A stretch of 64,000 nt of DNA, taken from positions 4,233,001 to 4,297,000 of the forward strand of contig NZ_CP090423.1 in the NCBI RefSeq assembly GCF_023518235.1. Reading direction: 5' to 3'. The notes below the pieces were generated by a model. The model searched no databases and was not told the origin of the DNA. It saw only the letters and a program-made list of their open reading frames with translations. Of this stretch, positions 55,498 to 63,989 are shown one piece after another. Every line of letters starts with the position of its first letter. The stretch's first letter is position 1. Origin of the DNA: Stenotrophomonas maltophilia. Its GTDB lineage: Bacteria; Pseudomonadota; Gammaproteobacteria; Xanthomonadales; Xanthomonadaceae. The position numbers and the translations under genes are program-made.

Positions 55498-57345
55498 TCA
55501 GAACATCAGGTTGATCATCAGCACCACCACCAGCGTGTAGATCAGCGACAGCGGGCCGCCGACCCGCCACATCTCGCGCGGGGTGTAGTTGGCCGGGCCG
55601 GTGATCATCGAGATCACCGGGTTGGAGGCCGTCATCAGATTGTTGGACGCCGACAGCGCCACGATCAGCGCGAACGCAGTCGGGTTGCCGCCGGCCGCCA
55701 ATGCCAGGTTCACCGCAATGGGCACCATCACGATGGTCGCGCCCACGTGGCTGATCACCAGCGAGAACGCGGTGGTCAGCAGCGCCAGCGCCACTTCCAG
55801 CACCCACAACGGAATGCCGGTGGGCAGCTTGTCGATGGTGTGCCCGGCCACCCACGCGGCGGCACCACTGGAATCCATCGCCCAGCCGAGCGGGATCAGC
55901 CCGGCCATCATGAACACCGTCTTCCAGTTGATCGAGGCATAGGCCTCGTCCATGCGCAGCACGCCGGTCAGCAGCATGCCGGCCACGCCGGTCATCAGGG
56001 TCAGCGCCACCGGCAGCTTGCTGGTCAGCGCAATCAGGATGGTCAGCGCGAAGATCGCCATGGCGATCTTGAACTTGTGCGGGCGCTGCTCGCCGGTCGG
56101 GTAGTCGGTTACCACCACGAAGTCGCGGCTGCGTGCGGCCTGCGCCAGGTCGGTCCAGATGCTGTGGAAGACCAGCATATCGCCCGCGCGCAGCTGCACG
56201 TCGCGCACATCCTCGCGGATCACCTGCTTGTCGCGGTTGATCGCCAGCAGGCTGATGCCACGTTCCTTGCGCAGGCGCAGGTCGGCCGCGCTCTTGCCGA
56301 TCACGTTCGAGGTGGGCGGCACCACGGCCTCGGAAATGCCGGCGCGGCTGGGGTTGAACAGATCGCCCAGGTGCTTCAGGCGCGAAGACATGCGCAGGAA
56401 CTGGTTCTGCGCGAAATCGCTGATCTGCTCGCGTGGGCCCATCGCACCGAGCACGCTGCCCACCCAGATGCGCATCTCAGCTGGCGGCGCCAGGCGGGTG
56501 TCGTTGCCGGTCTTCAGGGCCAGCAGCAGCGGCGCGTCGTGCAGGTTTTCCGCCTCGCCCAGGGTCATGCCCACCAGCGGGCTCTCGGCGGTCACTACCA
56601 GTTCGAAGACATCGCCCTCAATGCCGTAGGTCTTGGCGAAGTAGCTTTCGGTGCGCGCCGGGGTCACCCCGTCGTTGACCAGGTTCTCTTCCTCGATCAG
56701 CTTGCGGTCGCCGTAGTAGCGGAAGTACAGCAGCGAGGCGACCAGCAGCGCCACGCCGATCGGCAGCGGCGCGAACATGCGCAGCGGCTCGATGGTGGCC
56801 AGGCCGGAGGGCAGGTTGTTGTTGGCCGAAGCCAGCAGATCGTTCAGCAGGATCAGCGGCGAATTGCCGACCATGGTCAGCGCACCGCCCATCACGATCG
56901 CAGCCGAAATGGGCAGCAGCAGCCGCTGCAGGGTCAGCCCGGTACGCGCGGCCAACCGCGAGGCCACCGGCAGGTACAAAGCCATCACCGAAGGGTTCTG
57001 CATGAACGAAGAGTTCAAGCCGGCAATGGCCGTGGTCATCATCAGCAGCCGCTGCTCGACGCCGTGGCCGCGCCGCAGCAGCCACGCGGCCAGCCGGTTC
57101 AGTGCGCCGGTGCGGTCCAGGCCTGCGCCGAGGATGGTGGTGGCGATGATGCTCATCACCGCGTTACCGGAGAAACCGCCGAAGATCTCCTCCGGCGCGA
57201 TCAGGCCGGTGACGCCCAGCACCACCAGCACCACCAGCGCGACCACGTCGGCGCGGATGCGCTCGAACAGGAACATCGCCATCGTGAAGCCGACCAGCCC
57301 GAGCACGAGCTTCATGTCGTTGGTCAGCGTCAGCGCGGTATCCAT
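55498..57345 (-). CDS. SLC13-family permease with internal TrkA-C domains
   Basis: The 615-residue protein has two blocks of membrane helices (about residues 10-200 and 405-612) separated by a soluble part with two TrkA C-terminal (RCK-C) domains (about 215-390), seen in FELVVTAESPLVGMTLGEAENLHDAP and AADLRLRKERGISLLAINRDKQVIREDVRDVQLRAGDMLVF. This is the ArsB/SLC13-type layout. Signature loops NSSFMQNPSVMALYLPV and SASNNLMTASNP lie in the helical halves. It transports anions such as sulfate, dicarboxylate or citrate; the substrate is not readable. It lies 27 bases downstream of trmB. Confidence 0.88.
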   Translation of the reverse strand: MDTALTLTNDMKLVLGLVGFTMAMFLFERIRADVVALVVLVVLGVTGLIAPEEIFGGFSGNAVMSIIATTILGAGLDRTGALNRLAAWLLRRGHGVEQRLLMMTTAIAGLNSSFMQNPSVMALYLPVASRLAARTGLTLQRLLLPISAAIVMGGALTMVGNSPLILLNDLLASANNNLPSGLATIEPLRMFAPLPIGVALLVASLLYFRYYGDRKLIEEENLVNDGVTPARTESYFAKTYGIEGDVFELVVTAESPLVGMTLGEAENLHDAPLLLALKTGNDTRLAPPAEMRIWVGSVLGAMGPREQISDFAQNQFLRMSSRLKHLGDLFNPSRAGISEAVVPPTSNVIGKSAADLRLRKERGISLLAINRDKQVIREDVRDVQLRAGDMLVFHSIWTDLAQAARSRDFVVVTDYPTGEQRPHKFKIAMAIFALTILIALTSKLPVALTLMTGVAGMLLTGVLRMDEAYASINWKTVFMMAGLIPLGWAMDSSGAAAWVAGHTIDKLPTGIPLWVLEVALALLTTAFSLVISHVGATIVMVPIAVNLALAAGGNPTAFALIVALSASNNLMTASNPVISMITGPANYTPREMWRVGGPLSLIYTLVVVLMINLMF

Positions 57346-57372
57346 GTGGGGCGCGGCGTCCTCAGGCGTTGA

Positions 57373-58107
57373 TCAGGTGCGGTCGTACAACAGGTCCCAG
57401 ACGCCGTGGCCGAGCTTCTGGCCACGGGTCTCGAAGTGGGTCTGCGGGCGCCAGTCCGGGCGCGGCACGCTGCCACGCGGGCCGGCGCGGCTGACCAGCC
57501 CGGCGGTGGCGTCGAGCACGTCCCACATCTGCTCGGCGTAGTCTTCCCAGTCGGTGGCACAGTGCAGGCGGCCACCCGGGCGCAGCTTGCGCACCAGCAG
57601 GTCGGCGAACGCCGGCTGCAGCAGGCGCCGCTTGTTGTGGCGCTTCTTGTGCCACGGGTCCGGGAAGTAGATGCGCACTTCATCGAGCGCGCCGTCGGCG
57701 ATCTCGTTCTGCAGCACTTCCACCGCATCGTGGTGGTACAGCCGCACGTGGTCGGCGTTGTCCTCGGCCAGTGCGTTCAGCAGCCGGCCCACGCCGGGCG
57801 CGTGCACCTCGATGCCGATGTAATCGCGCGACGGGTCGTGCTGGGCCGCAAAGCGCAGCGCGGCACCATTGCCGAAGCCGATTTCCAGCACCTTGTGCGC
57901 CGGGCGGCCGAAGGTGGCGTCCAGGTCACGCGGCTGGCCGTTGTAGTCGATGCCGAAGCGCGGCCAGCGTTCGTCGAACGCGCGCTGCTGGGCGGGGGTG
58001 AAGCGGCCCTGGCGCAGCACGAAACTGCGCACTTCGCGGCGACCTTCGCTGACGGTGAAGGGCTTGGGCGGGGCCTTGGAACCGGCGCTGTCGAAAGGAT
58101 TGGTCAT
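57373..58107 (-). CDS. trmB: tRNA (guanine-N7)-methyltransferase TrmB
   Basis: TrmB makes m7G46 in the variable loop of tRNAs. The 244-residue protein has the SAM motif [20 protein letters not shown] (about residues 73-92), [14 protein letters not shown], and the catalytic/tRNA-binding segment [24 protein letters not shown] (about 145-168) with the PDPWxKKRHxKRR motif, which is diagnostic. The ATG shares bases with the thiG stop (TGATG), so translation is coupled. It is the third gene of a thiS-thiG-trmB set. Confidence 0.95.
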   Translation of the reverse strand: MTNPFDSAGSKAPPKPFTVSEGRREVRSFVLRQGRFTPAQQRAFDERWPRFGIDYNGQPRDLDATFGRPAHKVLEIGFGNGAALRFAAQHDPSRDYIGIEVHAPGVGRLLNALAEDNADHVRLYHHDAVEVLQNEIADGALDEVRIYFPDPWHKKRHNKRRLLQPAFADLLVRKLRPGGRLHCATDWEDYAEQMWDVLDATAGLVSRAGPRGSVPRPDWRPQTHFETRGQKLGHGVWDLLYDRT

Positions 58108-58901
58108 CAGCCGATCAACCCATCCACCGGCGAGGAGGCGCTGGCGTAGCGCTTGCGCGGAATGCGCCCGGCCAGGAAGGCTTCGCGGCCGGCCTCGACC
58201 GCTTTACGCATGGCGCTGGCCATCAGCACTGGATGGCGCGCACCGGCAATGGCGGTGTTCATCAGCACGCCATCGCAGCCCAGCTCCATCGCAATGGCGG
58301 CATCGGAGGCGGTGCCGACGCCGGCGTCGACGATGATCGGCACCTTGGCATCTTCGATGATCTGCAACAGGTTGTACTTGTTCTGGATGCCCAGGCCCGA
58401 ACCGATCGGCGCGGCCAGCGGCATCACCGCAGCGCAGCCGATCTCTTCCAGGCGCTTGGCCAGGATCGGGTCATCGGAGGTGTAGACCATCACCTCGAAA
58501 CCGTCCTTGACCAGCTGTTCGGCGGCCTTGAGGGTCTGCACCACGTCCGGGTACAGCGACTTCTGGTCGCCCAGCACTTCCAGCTTGGTCAGGTTGTGGC
58601 CGTCCAGCAGCTCACGGGCCAGGCGGCACGTACGCACGGCGTCCTCGGCGGTATAGCAGCCGGCGGTGTTGGGCAGGATGGTGTAGCGCTCCGGCGGCAG
58701 CACGTCGAGCAGGTTCGGCTCGCCCGGGTTCTGCCCGATGTTCGTGCGGCGGATGGCCACGGTGACGATCTGGGCGCCTGCGGCCTCGGTGGCCAGGCGG
58801 GTTTCTTCCAGATCCTTGAACTTGCCGGTGCCGGTCAGCAGCCGCGAGCCATAGGTCTTGCCGGCGATCACCAGCGAATCGGGGGAGACATGAACGTTCA
58901 T
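58107..58901 (-). CDS. thiG: Thiazole synthase ThiG
   Basis: ThiG makes the thiazole ring of thiamine from deoxyxylulose phosphate, dehydroglycine and the ThiS thiocarboxylate. The 264-residue TIM-barrel protein has [36 protein letters not shown] near the start and [35 protein letters not shown] (about residues 62-96). The Schiff-base lysine lies in [10 protein letters not shown], and the phosphate loop [33 protein letters not shown] is in the C-terminal half. Length is normal. It overlaps trmB and is separated from thiS by a palindrome. Confidence 0.95.
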   Translation of the reverse strand: MNVHVSPDSLVIAGKTYGSRLLTGTGKFKDLEETRLATEAAGAQIVTVAIRRTNIGQNPGEPNLLDVLPPERYTILPNTAGCYTAEDAVRTCRLARELLDGHNLTKLEVLGDQKSLYPDVVQTLKAAEQLVKDGFEVMVYTSDDPILAKRLEEIGCAAVMPLAAPIGSGLGIQNKYNLLQIIEDAKVPIIVDAGVGTASDAAIAMELGCDGVLMNTAIAGARHPVLMASAMRKAVEAGREAFLAGRIPRKRYASASSPVDGLIG

Positions 58902-58958
58902 GACGCGATTATCGCTTATCCGCCTGAAGATGGGGTCACGCTGAAGGGGGCGGAGAAC

Positions 58959-58998
58959 GGGGTCAGATCCCTTTGCCCCTGGCAAAGGGATCTGACCC
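58959..58998. repeat. GGGGTC-class palindrome between thiS and thiG
   Basis: Arms GGGGTCAGATCCCTTTGCC and GGCAAAGGGATCTGACCC pair almost perfectly. It lies in the 115-base gap between the two thi genes. Confidence 0.75.
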
Positions 58999-59016
58999 TG
59001 GGGTCTTCGGACAGTC

Positions 59017-59217
59017 TCAACCGCCGCCCAGCGCGTGCACGATCTCCACCACGTCGCCTTCGGCCAGCACGTGCTCGCCGTGGCGGCTGCGGCTGACGAT
59101 CTCGCCGTTGACCTCCACCGCCACCCGGCGCTGCAGCAGCTGCTCGGCCTGCAGCAGGTCGTGGAGGGTCGCCGAAGCGGGCAGGGTGCGGGGTTCGCCG
59201 TTGAGCTGGATGTCCAT
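59017..59217 (-). CDS. thiS: Sulfur carrier protein ThiS
   Basis: ThiS is a small ubiquitin-fold protein whose C-terminal glycine carries the thiocarboxylate sulfur for thiazole synthesis. The 66-residue product starts [13 protein letters not shown] and ends HALGGG, the required Gly-Gly tail (here GGG). [15 protein letters not shown] is the central family phrase. Length is typical. It is upstream of thiG on the minus strand; the 115-base gap with a palindrome is unusual for the pair. Confidence 0.92.
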   Translation of the reverse strand: MDIQLNGEPRTLPASATLHDLLQAEQLLQRRVAVEVNGEIVSRSRHGEHVLAEGDVVEIVHALGGG

Positions 59218-59424
59218 CTGCACATTGTCGCTGATGGCCTGCTCGGATCGGAACCCTTGCAAATTGCCGGTTCCGCCACCTGCCGCACACCCGGGCGTGG
59301 CCAAGGGCGGCGACAATCCATGCGGCGGCGCAGCGTGAGCAAACGGCGGTCCGGTGAAACCATTCACCGTGCGCCGGCGTACGTGCGCCGGGACCTCAAC
59401 GATATCCCCACAGGAGTTTCTTAC

Positions 59425-61260
59425 ATGCAGCTCAGCAAACGCCCGATCCGCTCCCTGATGGCGGCCGCGATCGCGCTGGCCGCGCTTCCGGCCATGGCAG
59501 GCGAATCCCCGTTCTCGCGCACCGTGTTCCTCGGTGACAGCCTGACCGACAGCGGCTACTACCGCCCGCTCATCCAGCCGGCCGACGCGCGTCCTGTCAC
59601 CGGCCAGTTCACCACCAACCCGGGCCTGGTCTGGGCGCAGGTGGTGGCCGGCTACTACGGCACCGACGCCAACCCGAACGGCAACGGCCAGATCGGCGAC
59701 AACTACGCTGTCGGCGGCGCGCGGGTCGGCGTGGACCTGACCCAGCCGGCGTTCGGCAACGTGCCGGTGCCGTCGCTGAAGACGCAGACCGCCCGCTACC
59801 TGGCCGCCAATGGCGGCAAGGCCGACGCCAATGCCCTGTACACCGTGTGGGGCGGCGCCAACGATCTGTTCTCCATCACCGCACCGGCGCAGGCCCCGGC
59901 GGTCATCGGCGCCGCCGTCACCGACCAGATCGGCATCGTCGCCAGCCTCAAGCAGGCCGGCGCGCAGTACGTGATGGTGCCGAACCTGCCGGACATCGGC
60001 AGCAGCCCGGGCTTCATCGACCGCGGCGCGGCCGGTCGCGCGCAGGGCACCGCCCTGGCCACCGCGTACAACAACGCCCTGTACGGCGGCCTGAAGCAGG
60101 CCGGCATCGAGTTCATCCCGCTCGATACCTACACCCTGCTGCATGAAATCATCGCCAACCCGGGCATGTACGGCTTCAGCAACGTTACCGGCCGCGCCTG
60201 CCTGGTGGCCTCGTCGCTGAGCTGCAGCCCGCTGGCCTACGTGCGTCCCGATGCGGCCAGCACCTATCTGTTCGCTGACGACGTGCACCCGACCTCGGCC
60301 GCGCACCAGATGCTGGGCCAGTACGCGATCTCGATCCTGGAAGGCCCGCGCCTGCAGCAGGTGCTGAGCCATTCGGCGCAGACCATCGGCCGTTCGCGTG
60401 CCGACCAGGTCAGCCTGCACCGCAGCGGCCGACCGGCTGATGGCCTGTCCTGGTGGGGTGGCCTGCGTGGTGACATGCAGCGCTACGACCACGCCGACCT
60501 GTACGACGGCATGGCCCCGGCCGGCCTGTTCGGTGTCGACTGGGCCCGCAACGGCATGGTGTTCGGCGGCTTCGCCGGCTTCGGCCGCATGGATGCCGAC
60601 TTCGGCAACAGCCGTGGCGACTTCACCCAGAAGGACACCACCGCCGGTCTGTTCGCCGGCTGGTACGGCGACCGCATCTGGGTCAACGGCCAGGTCAGCT
60701 ACAGCTGGCTGTCCTATGACGTGAACCGCAAGGTGCAGCTCGGCCCGGCCACCCGCGAGCATGGTGGTTCGCCGGACGGCAGCAACCTGACCGCGGCGCT
60801 GAACGCCGGTTACGAGTTCGGCACCGAAGGTGGCTTCCGCCACGGCCCGATCGCCTCGGTGATCTGGCAGAAGGTGAAGATCGACGGCTACACCGAAAGC
60901 GCCGACGCCGGCACGATGGCCACCGCGCTGGGTTACGGCAAGCAGGACGTCGATTCCACCGTCGGCCGCATCGGCTGGCAGGCCCGCTTCGACGGCGGCA
61001 GCGTCAAGCCGTACGTGCAGGTGACCTACGACCACGAGTTCGAGGACACCAAGCAGGCCAGCGCGTGGGTGCAGAGCCTGCCGGGCGTGGGCATGTACCG
61101 CGTGCCGGGCATGGAGTTCGACAAGAACTATGCGACCGCCATCCTCGGTGCCCGCATGGACCTGTTCGGCCTGCAGAGCAACATCGGCCTGAGCACCACC
61201 ACGCTGCAGAAGCGTGCGATGGATACCTCGATCTTCGCCAGCTTCAGCGGCAGCTTCTGA
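59425..61260 (+). CDS. GDSL-family esterase autotransporter (EstA-like)
   Basis: The 611-residue precursor has a signal peptide (cleavage near AMA-GES, about residue 27), a GDSL hydrolase passenger (about 28-340) and a C-terminal beta-barrel autotransporter domain (about 350-611) ending SGSF. The catalytic blocks are FLGDSLTDSG (Ser nucleophile in GDSL), GGANDL (block III, Gly/Asn oxyanion residues) and DDVHPTSAAH (Asp-x-x-His). The enzyme is displayed on the cell surface and hydrolyses lipids or esters, as EstA of Pseudomonas. RBS CAGGAG precedes the ATG. It is divergent from thiS. Confidence 0.93.
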   Translation: MQLSKRPIRSLMAAAIALAALPAMAGESPFSRTVFLGDSLTDSGYYRPLIQPADARPVTGQFTTNPGLVWAQVVAGYYGTDANPNGNGQIGDNYAVGGARVGVDLTQPAFGNVPVPSLKTQTARYLAANGGKADANALYTVWGGANDLFSITAPAQAPAVIGAAVTDQIGIVASLKQAGAQYVMVPNLPDIGSSPGFIDRGAAGRAQGTALATAYNNALYGGLKQAGIEFIPLDTYTLLHEIIANPGMYGFSNVTGRACLVASSLSCSPLAYVRPDAASTYLFADDVHPTSAAHQMLGQYAISILEGPRLQQVLSHSAQTIGRSRADQVSLHRSGRPADGLSWWGGLRGDMQRYDHADLYDGMAPAGLFGVDWARNGMVFGGFAGFGRMDADFGNSRGDFTQKDTTAGLFAGWYGDRIWVNGQVSYSWLSYDVNRKVQLGPATREHGGSPDGSNLTAALNAGYEFGTEGGFRHGPIASVIWQKVKIDGYTESADAGTMATALGYGKQDVDSTVGRIGWQARFDGGSVKPYVQVTYDHEFEDTKQASAWVQSLPGVGMYRVPGMEFDKNYATAILGARMDLFGLQSNIGLSTTTLQKRAMDTSIFASFSGSF

Positions 61261-61268
61261 TGCAGAAC

Positions 61269-61308
61269 GGGGTCAGATCCGTTTCCGCCCGGAAACGGCT
61301 CTGACCCC
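61269..61308. terminator. GGGGTC-class palindrome, probable terminator of the esterase gene
   Basis: Arms GGGGTCAGATCCGTTTCCG and CGGAAACGGCTCTGACCCC pair across two bases, eight bases after the esterase stop and 70 bases before the interrupted tRNA. Confidence 0.6.
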
Positions 61309-61335
61309 ATTGCCGGCGGATGTGGCGGGCCACCA

Positions 61336-61365
61336 TTGCGCAACACCGGCCGCTCCGCATAGACT
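61336..61365 (+). promoter_or_regulatory. Promoter of the interrupted tRNA-Gly and its intron
   Basis: TTGCGC (61336-61341) and TAGACT (61360-61365) are spaced by 18 bases and would start transcription about six bases before the tRNA 5' end. Confidence 0.55.
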
Positions 61366-61377
61366 TTCACCCGCAAT

Positions 61378-61416
61378 GCGGGCGTAGCTCAATGGTAGAG
61401 CTGTAGCTTCCCAAGC
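61378..61416 (+). pseudogene. 5' half of tRNA-Gly(CCC), interrupted by a group II intron
   Basis: This 39-base segment has the complete 5' side of a tRNA: acceptor strand GCGGGCG, D-arm GCTCAATGGTAGAGC, the 5' anticodon strand GTAGC, the loop TTCCCAA with anticodon CCC (61410-61412), and G-C, the first two bases of the 3' anticodon strand. At that point the sequence changes to GTGCG, a group II intron 5' end. The T-arm and 3' acceptor strand are missing; they should lie beyond the right edge of the window. It is 37/39 identical to the intact tRNA-Gly at 62208. It is labelled pseudogene only because it is interrupted; splicing could restore it. Confidence 0.88.
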
Positions 61417-61816
61417 GTGCGACACGAGCCGTGCCGCACGTTCAACCGACCAGGCGGTTTCCTGGCCACAGCTGTACAGATCTCGGTCTGGCAGCAAAAC
61501 GTCCCCCAGCAACACGGTGGACGATACGTTGAACGGTAGGAGTACATCCCTACTGGCACGGCGAAGGCTGTGCATGCAATTGTTGGTCGTCCACCCTGCC
61601 AAGGGTTCTCGAACCAACCCGGTGTTCAGCCACCGGTAGCCAAGGAGTGGTGCGGGAGAAGTAATTCTCCGGTGCTAAGCTCTCCGTTAATGTAGCCATC
61701 CTCACGGATACGATTCTCCCGTGAGGGAGGACTCGTGACCTCGGTAGTCGTAACCGAGTAGGCGCTAGGCTGAGTATCAAGGATCAGTACAAACGAATCG
61801 CCATATAAACGTCGTC

Positions 61817-61822
61817 AAGCTA
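61817..61822 (+). other. EBS2 of the group II intron
   Basis: AAGCTA lies in a small hairpin loop closed by GTC/GAC and is complementary to TAGCTT at 61404-61409 of the interrupted tRNA. Confidence 0.7.
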
Positions 61823-61879
61823 GACGGGCCAACTGCGACTGGGCCCTACCCAAAACGGGACGAGGTCGGATGTTTCTCT

Positions 61880-61885
61880 GCTTGG
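61880..61885 (+). other. EBS1 of the group II intron
   Basis: GCTTGG lies in a 7-base loop closed by the stem TCTCT (61875-61879) / AGAGA (61887-61891) and is complementary to CCAAGC at 61411-61416, the last six exon bases. Confidence 0.75.
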
Positions 61886-62207
61886 TAGAGACACGCTGAC
61901 AATTGCACCTCCGGCGAAAAGGCGAGATCCTAGGTACTCTGTTGCATGTACGGAACGTGGTAAGCCCAACTGGTTGTCGCCTCGGCGACTAGGTTCTCCG
62001 CAAGGAGAAACGATGACCAAGTGGGTATAGGATGGTGGAGTAAGCGAACGCCTCTCTGTAATCGAGGGGATAGGGGATGAAAAGATCGCCCCAACCCGAA
62101 AGGGTGCTGACTTCCACCGGGTGGTCTGTCGCTAAACAGGCTTCGCAAACTCATACCCAACGGGGAACGACTCCCCTTTGGGGCGTCTATCCCCTGACGG
62201 GCTCTGG

Positions 62208-62281
62208 GCGGGTGTAGCTCAATGGTAGAGCTGTTGCTTCCCAAGCAACTGACGAGGGTTCGATTCCCTTCACCCGCTCCA
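62208..62281 (+). tRNA. Intact tRNA-Gly(CCC) carried inside the group II intron
   Basis: All four arms fold: acceptor GCGGGTG/CACCCGC, D-arm GCTCAATGGTAGAGC, anticodon arm GTTGC-TTCCCAA-GCAAC with anticodon CCC, and T-arm GAGGG-TTCGATT-CCCTT, followed by discriminator T and encoded CCA (62279-62281). It reads GGG codons. It differs from the interrupted 5' half at position 6 (T for C) and at base 29 of the anticodon stem (T for A). It lies between the intron's 5' ribozyme part and the reverse-transcriptase gene, which begins 15 bases downstream. No clear promoter of its own is seen, so it probably relies on the intron transcript and RNase P/Z processing. Confidence 0.93.
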
Positions 62282-62296
62282 CTTCAGGAGGTAGAT

Positions 62297-63949
62297 ATGG
62301 ACGCCATCATCGATGGTGATGTCGCCTCCTCACACCTCAGCAACTGGCACTCCATCAACTGGAAAGCCACAAGCTGCGCTGTGTCGAGGATGCAGGCAAG
62401 AATAGCGAAGGCAGCTAAGGACAAGCAGTGGCGTAGGGTTAAACGCCTACAAAAGCTACTTGTCCGCTCAACTGCAGCCAAAGCAACGGCTGTACGTCGA
62501 GTCACGGAGAACCAAGGCCGTCGTACCCCGGGTGTAGACCGTGCAACGTGGTCGACACCTGCGGCCAAGTGGAATGCCATCAACTCCTTGCAACGTAAGG
62601 GATACAAGGCAAAACCGCTTCGCCGAATCCACATCCCCAAGGCCCGAGGTGGCACCCGCCCTCTCGGTATACCGACGATGAAAGATCGAGCAATGCAGGC
62701 GCTGTATCTGTATGCACTCGACCCCGTCGCCGAAGCTTATGGGGACATTCACTCATACGGGTTCCGTAGTTTCAGGTCGACAGCCGACGCTGCCGCCCAC
62801 CTGAAGACCTGTCTGAGCACGAAGACCAGCTCACGCTGGGTGATGGAAGGGGATATCAAAGGTTGCTTCGACAACATCAGTCACGACTGGCTGATGAAAC
62901 ACGTACCAATCGACCGGCATGTGCTGTCGCAGTGGCTGAAAGCAGGCTTCATGGAAGACCGTAAGTTGTTTCCGACGGATGCGGGCACACCACAGGGCGG
63001 CATCATTTCCCCTGTGCTCGCAAACATTGTCCTTGACGGGCTGGGCCGGCTCATCGATGCGCTCCCACGCCGCAACAAGTGCAACTTCGTCCGCTACGCA
63101 GACGACTTTGTAATCACAGGAGCCTCTGCGGAGATCCTGGAACGCAAGGTCAAGCCGATCGTCGTCAAGTTCCTCGCGGAAAGAGGGCTCACGCTCTCCG
63201 AAAGCAAGACGAAGATCACGCACATGGACGAAGGCTTCGACTTCTTGGGTTGGAACTTCCGGAAATTTGGAAATCTCCTCCTTAGAAGGCCGTCGAAACA
63301 AAACACCAACGCCTTCATGGCTAAGATCCGCAGCCAGCTCCGGCTGTTGCGGGGATCCACGCAAGACGACGTGCTGCATGTCCTGAACCCGATCATTCGG
63401 GGGTGGGGTATGTATCACCAAGTTGTGAACGCCTCAGAACCGTTCGCAAGACTGGATCACCTTATCCACCACGCGGTCTGGTGTTGGGCCAAACGCCGTC
63501 ACCCCACCAAAGGTCTCCGCTGGATCAAACGTCGGTACTTCCGGCGCAACAAGTCCCGCGATTGGATCTTCGGTGTCGGTAAACACACTCTGATGCGCCT
63601 GTCGTCCCTCAAGGTCGGCGAATACATCAAGGTGCGGTCTGACGTTAGCCCCTACGACCCCAAGGACGAGAGCTACTTTAATCAGCGGTTGCAATACCGC
63701 ATGAAGCGCTCGCTGACCGGAAAAAGGAAACTGCTATGGCTTTGGACAAAGCAAGAGGCCAAGTGCGCCTGCTGTGGGCGGAAACTGACCAGCACCAGCT
63801 GGCACATCCACCACAAGGTTTTCAGGGTGTACGGGGGGTCTGACCGCCTCTCCAACCTTGTTTTGCTCCACACCACCTGTCACGAGCAGCTTCACGCCCG
63901 TGCCAGGCTACGGCTGTCGCCCCCTCCCATAGACGAAGGGGGTTTGTGA
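62297..63949 (+). CDS. Group II intron-encoded reverse transcriptase/maturase with HNH endonuclease domain
   Basis: The 550-residue protein has the reverse-transcriptase blocks in order: RTPGVDRATW (about residues 78-87), RRIHIPKARGGTRPLGIPTMKDRAMQ, DIKGCFDNISHDW, GTPQGGIISPVLANIVLD (about 232-249), the active site R-Y-A-D-D-F (Y267-A-D-D270) and LSESKTKITHMDEGFDFLGW. A maturase X region follows, and a C-terminal HNH endonuclease has CACC, WHIHHKV, and LHTTCHEQLH (about 490-540). The start is the ATG at 62297, preceded by the strong site AGGAGGT (62286-62292). The frame extends upstream through the tRNA but that part is not coding. It promotes splicing and target-primed mobility. Confidence 0.95.
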   Translation: MDAIIDGDVASSHLSNWHSINWKATSCAVSRMQARIAKAAKDKQWRRVKRLQKLLVRSTAAKATAVRRVTENQGRRTPGVDRATWSTPAAKWNAINSLQRKGYKAKPLRRIHIPKARGGTRPLGIPTMKDRAMQALYLYALDPVAEAYGDIHSYGFRSFRSTADAAAHLKTCLSTKTSSRWVMEGDIKGCFDNISHDWLMKHVPIDRHVLSQWLKAGFMEDRKLFPTDAGTPQGGIISPVLANIVLDGLGRLIDALPRRNKCNFVRYADDFVITGASAEILERKVKPIVVKFLAERGLTLSESKTKITHMDEGFDFLGWNFRKFGNLLLRRPSKQNTNAFMAKIRSQLRLLRGSTQDDVLHVLNPIIRGWGMYHQVVNASEPFARLDHLIHHAVWCWAKRRHPTKGLRWIKRRYFRRNKSRDWIFGVGKHTLMRLSSLKVGEYIKVRSDVSPYDPKDESYFNQRLQYRMKRSLTGKRKLLWLWTKQEAKCACCGRKLTSTSWHIHHKVFRVYGGSDRLSNLVLLHTTCHEQLHARARLRLSPPPIDEGGL

Positions 63950-63955
63950 CTGCTT

Positions 63956-63989
63956 GAGCCGTGTGAAGGGTAACTTTCACGCACGGTTC
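63956..63989 (+). ncRNA. Group II intron domain V
   Basis: A 34-base hairpin begins GAGCC with the AGC catalytic triad (63957-63959), has a GTAA tetraloop and ends GGTTC. It is the standard length and shape of domain V. Domain VI starts after it and is cut by the window edge. Confidence 0.88.

Noticed and set aside
61378..62281. The two tRNA-Gly copies as attL/attR of an integrated island
   Set aside because: The first copy stops exactly at a group II 5' consensus, matches EBS1/EBS2 at canonical spacing, and no integrase is present between them.
62222..62296. Upstream extension of the reverse-transcriptase gene through the tRNA
   Set aside because: It overlaps a well-folded tRNA; the ATG at 62297 has a strong Shine-Dalgarno and fits the family.
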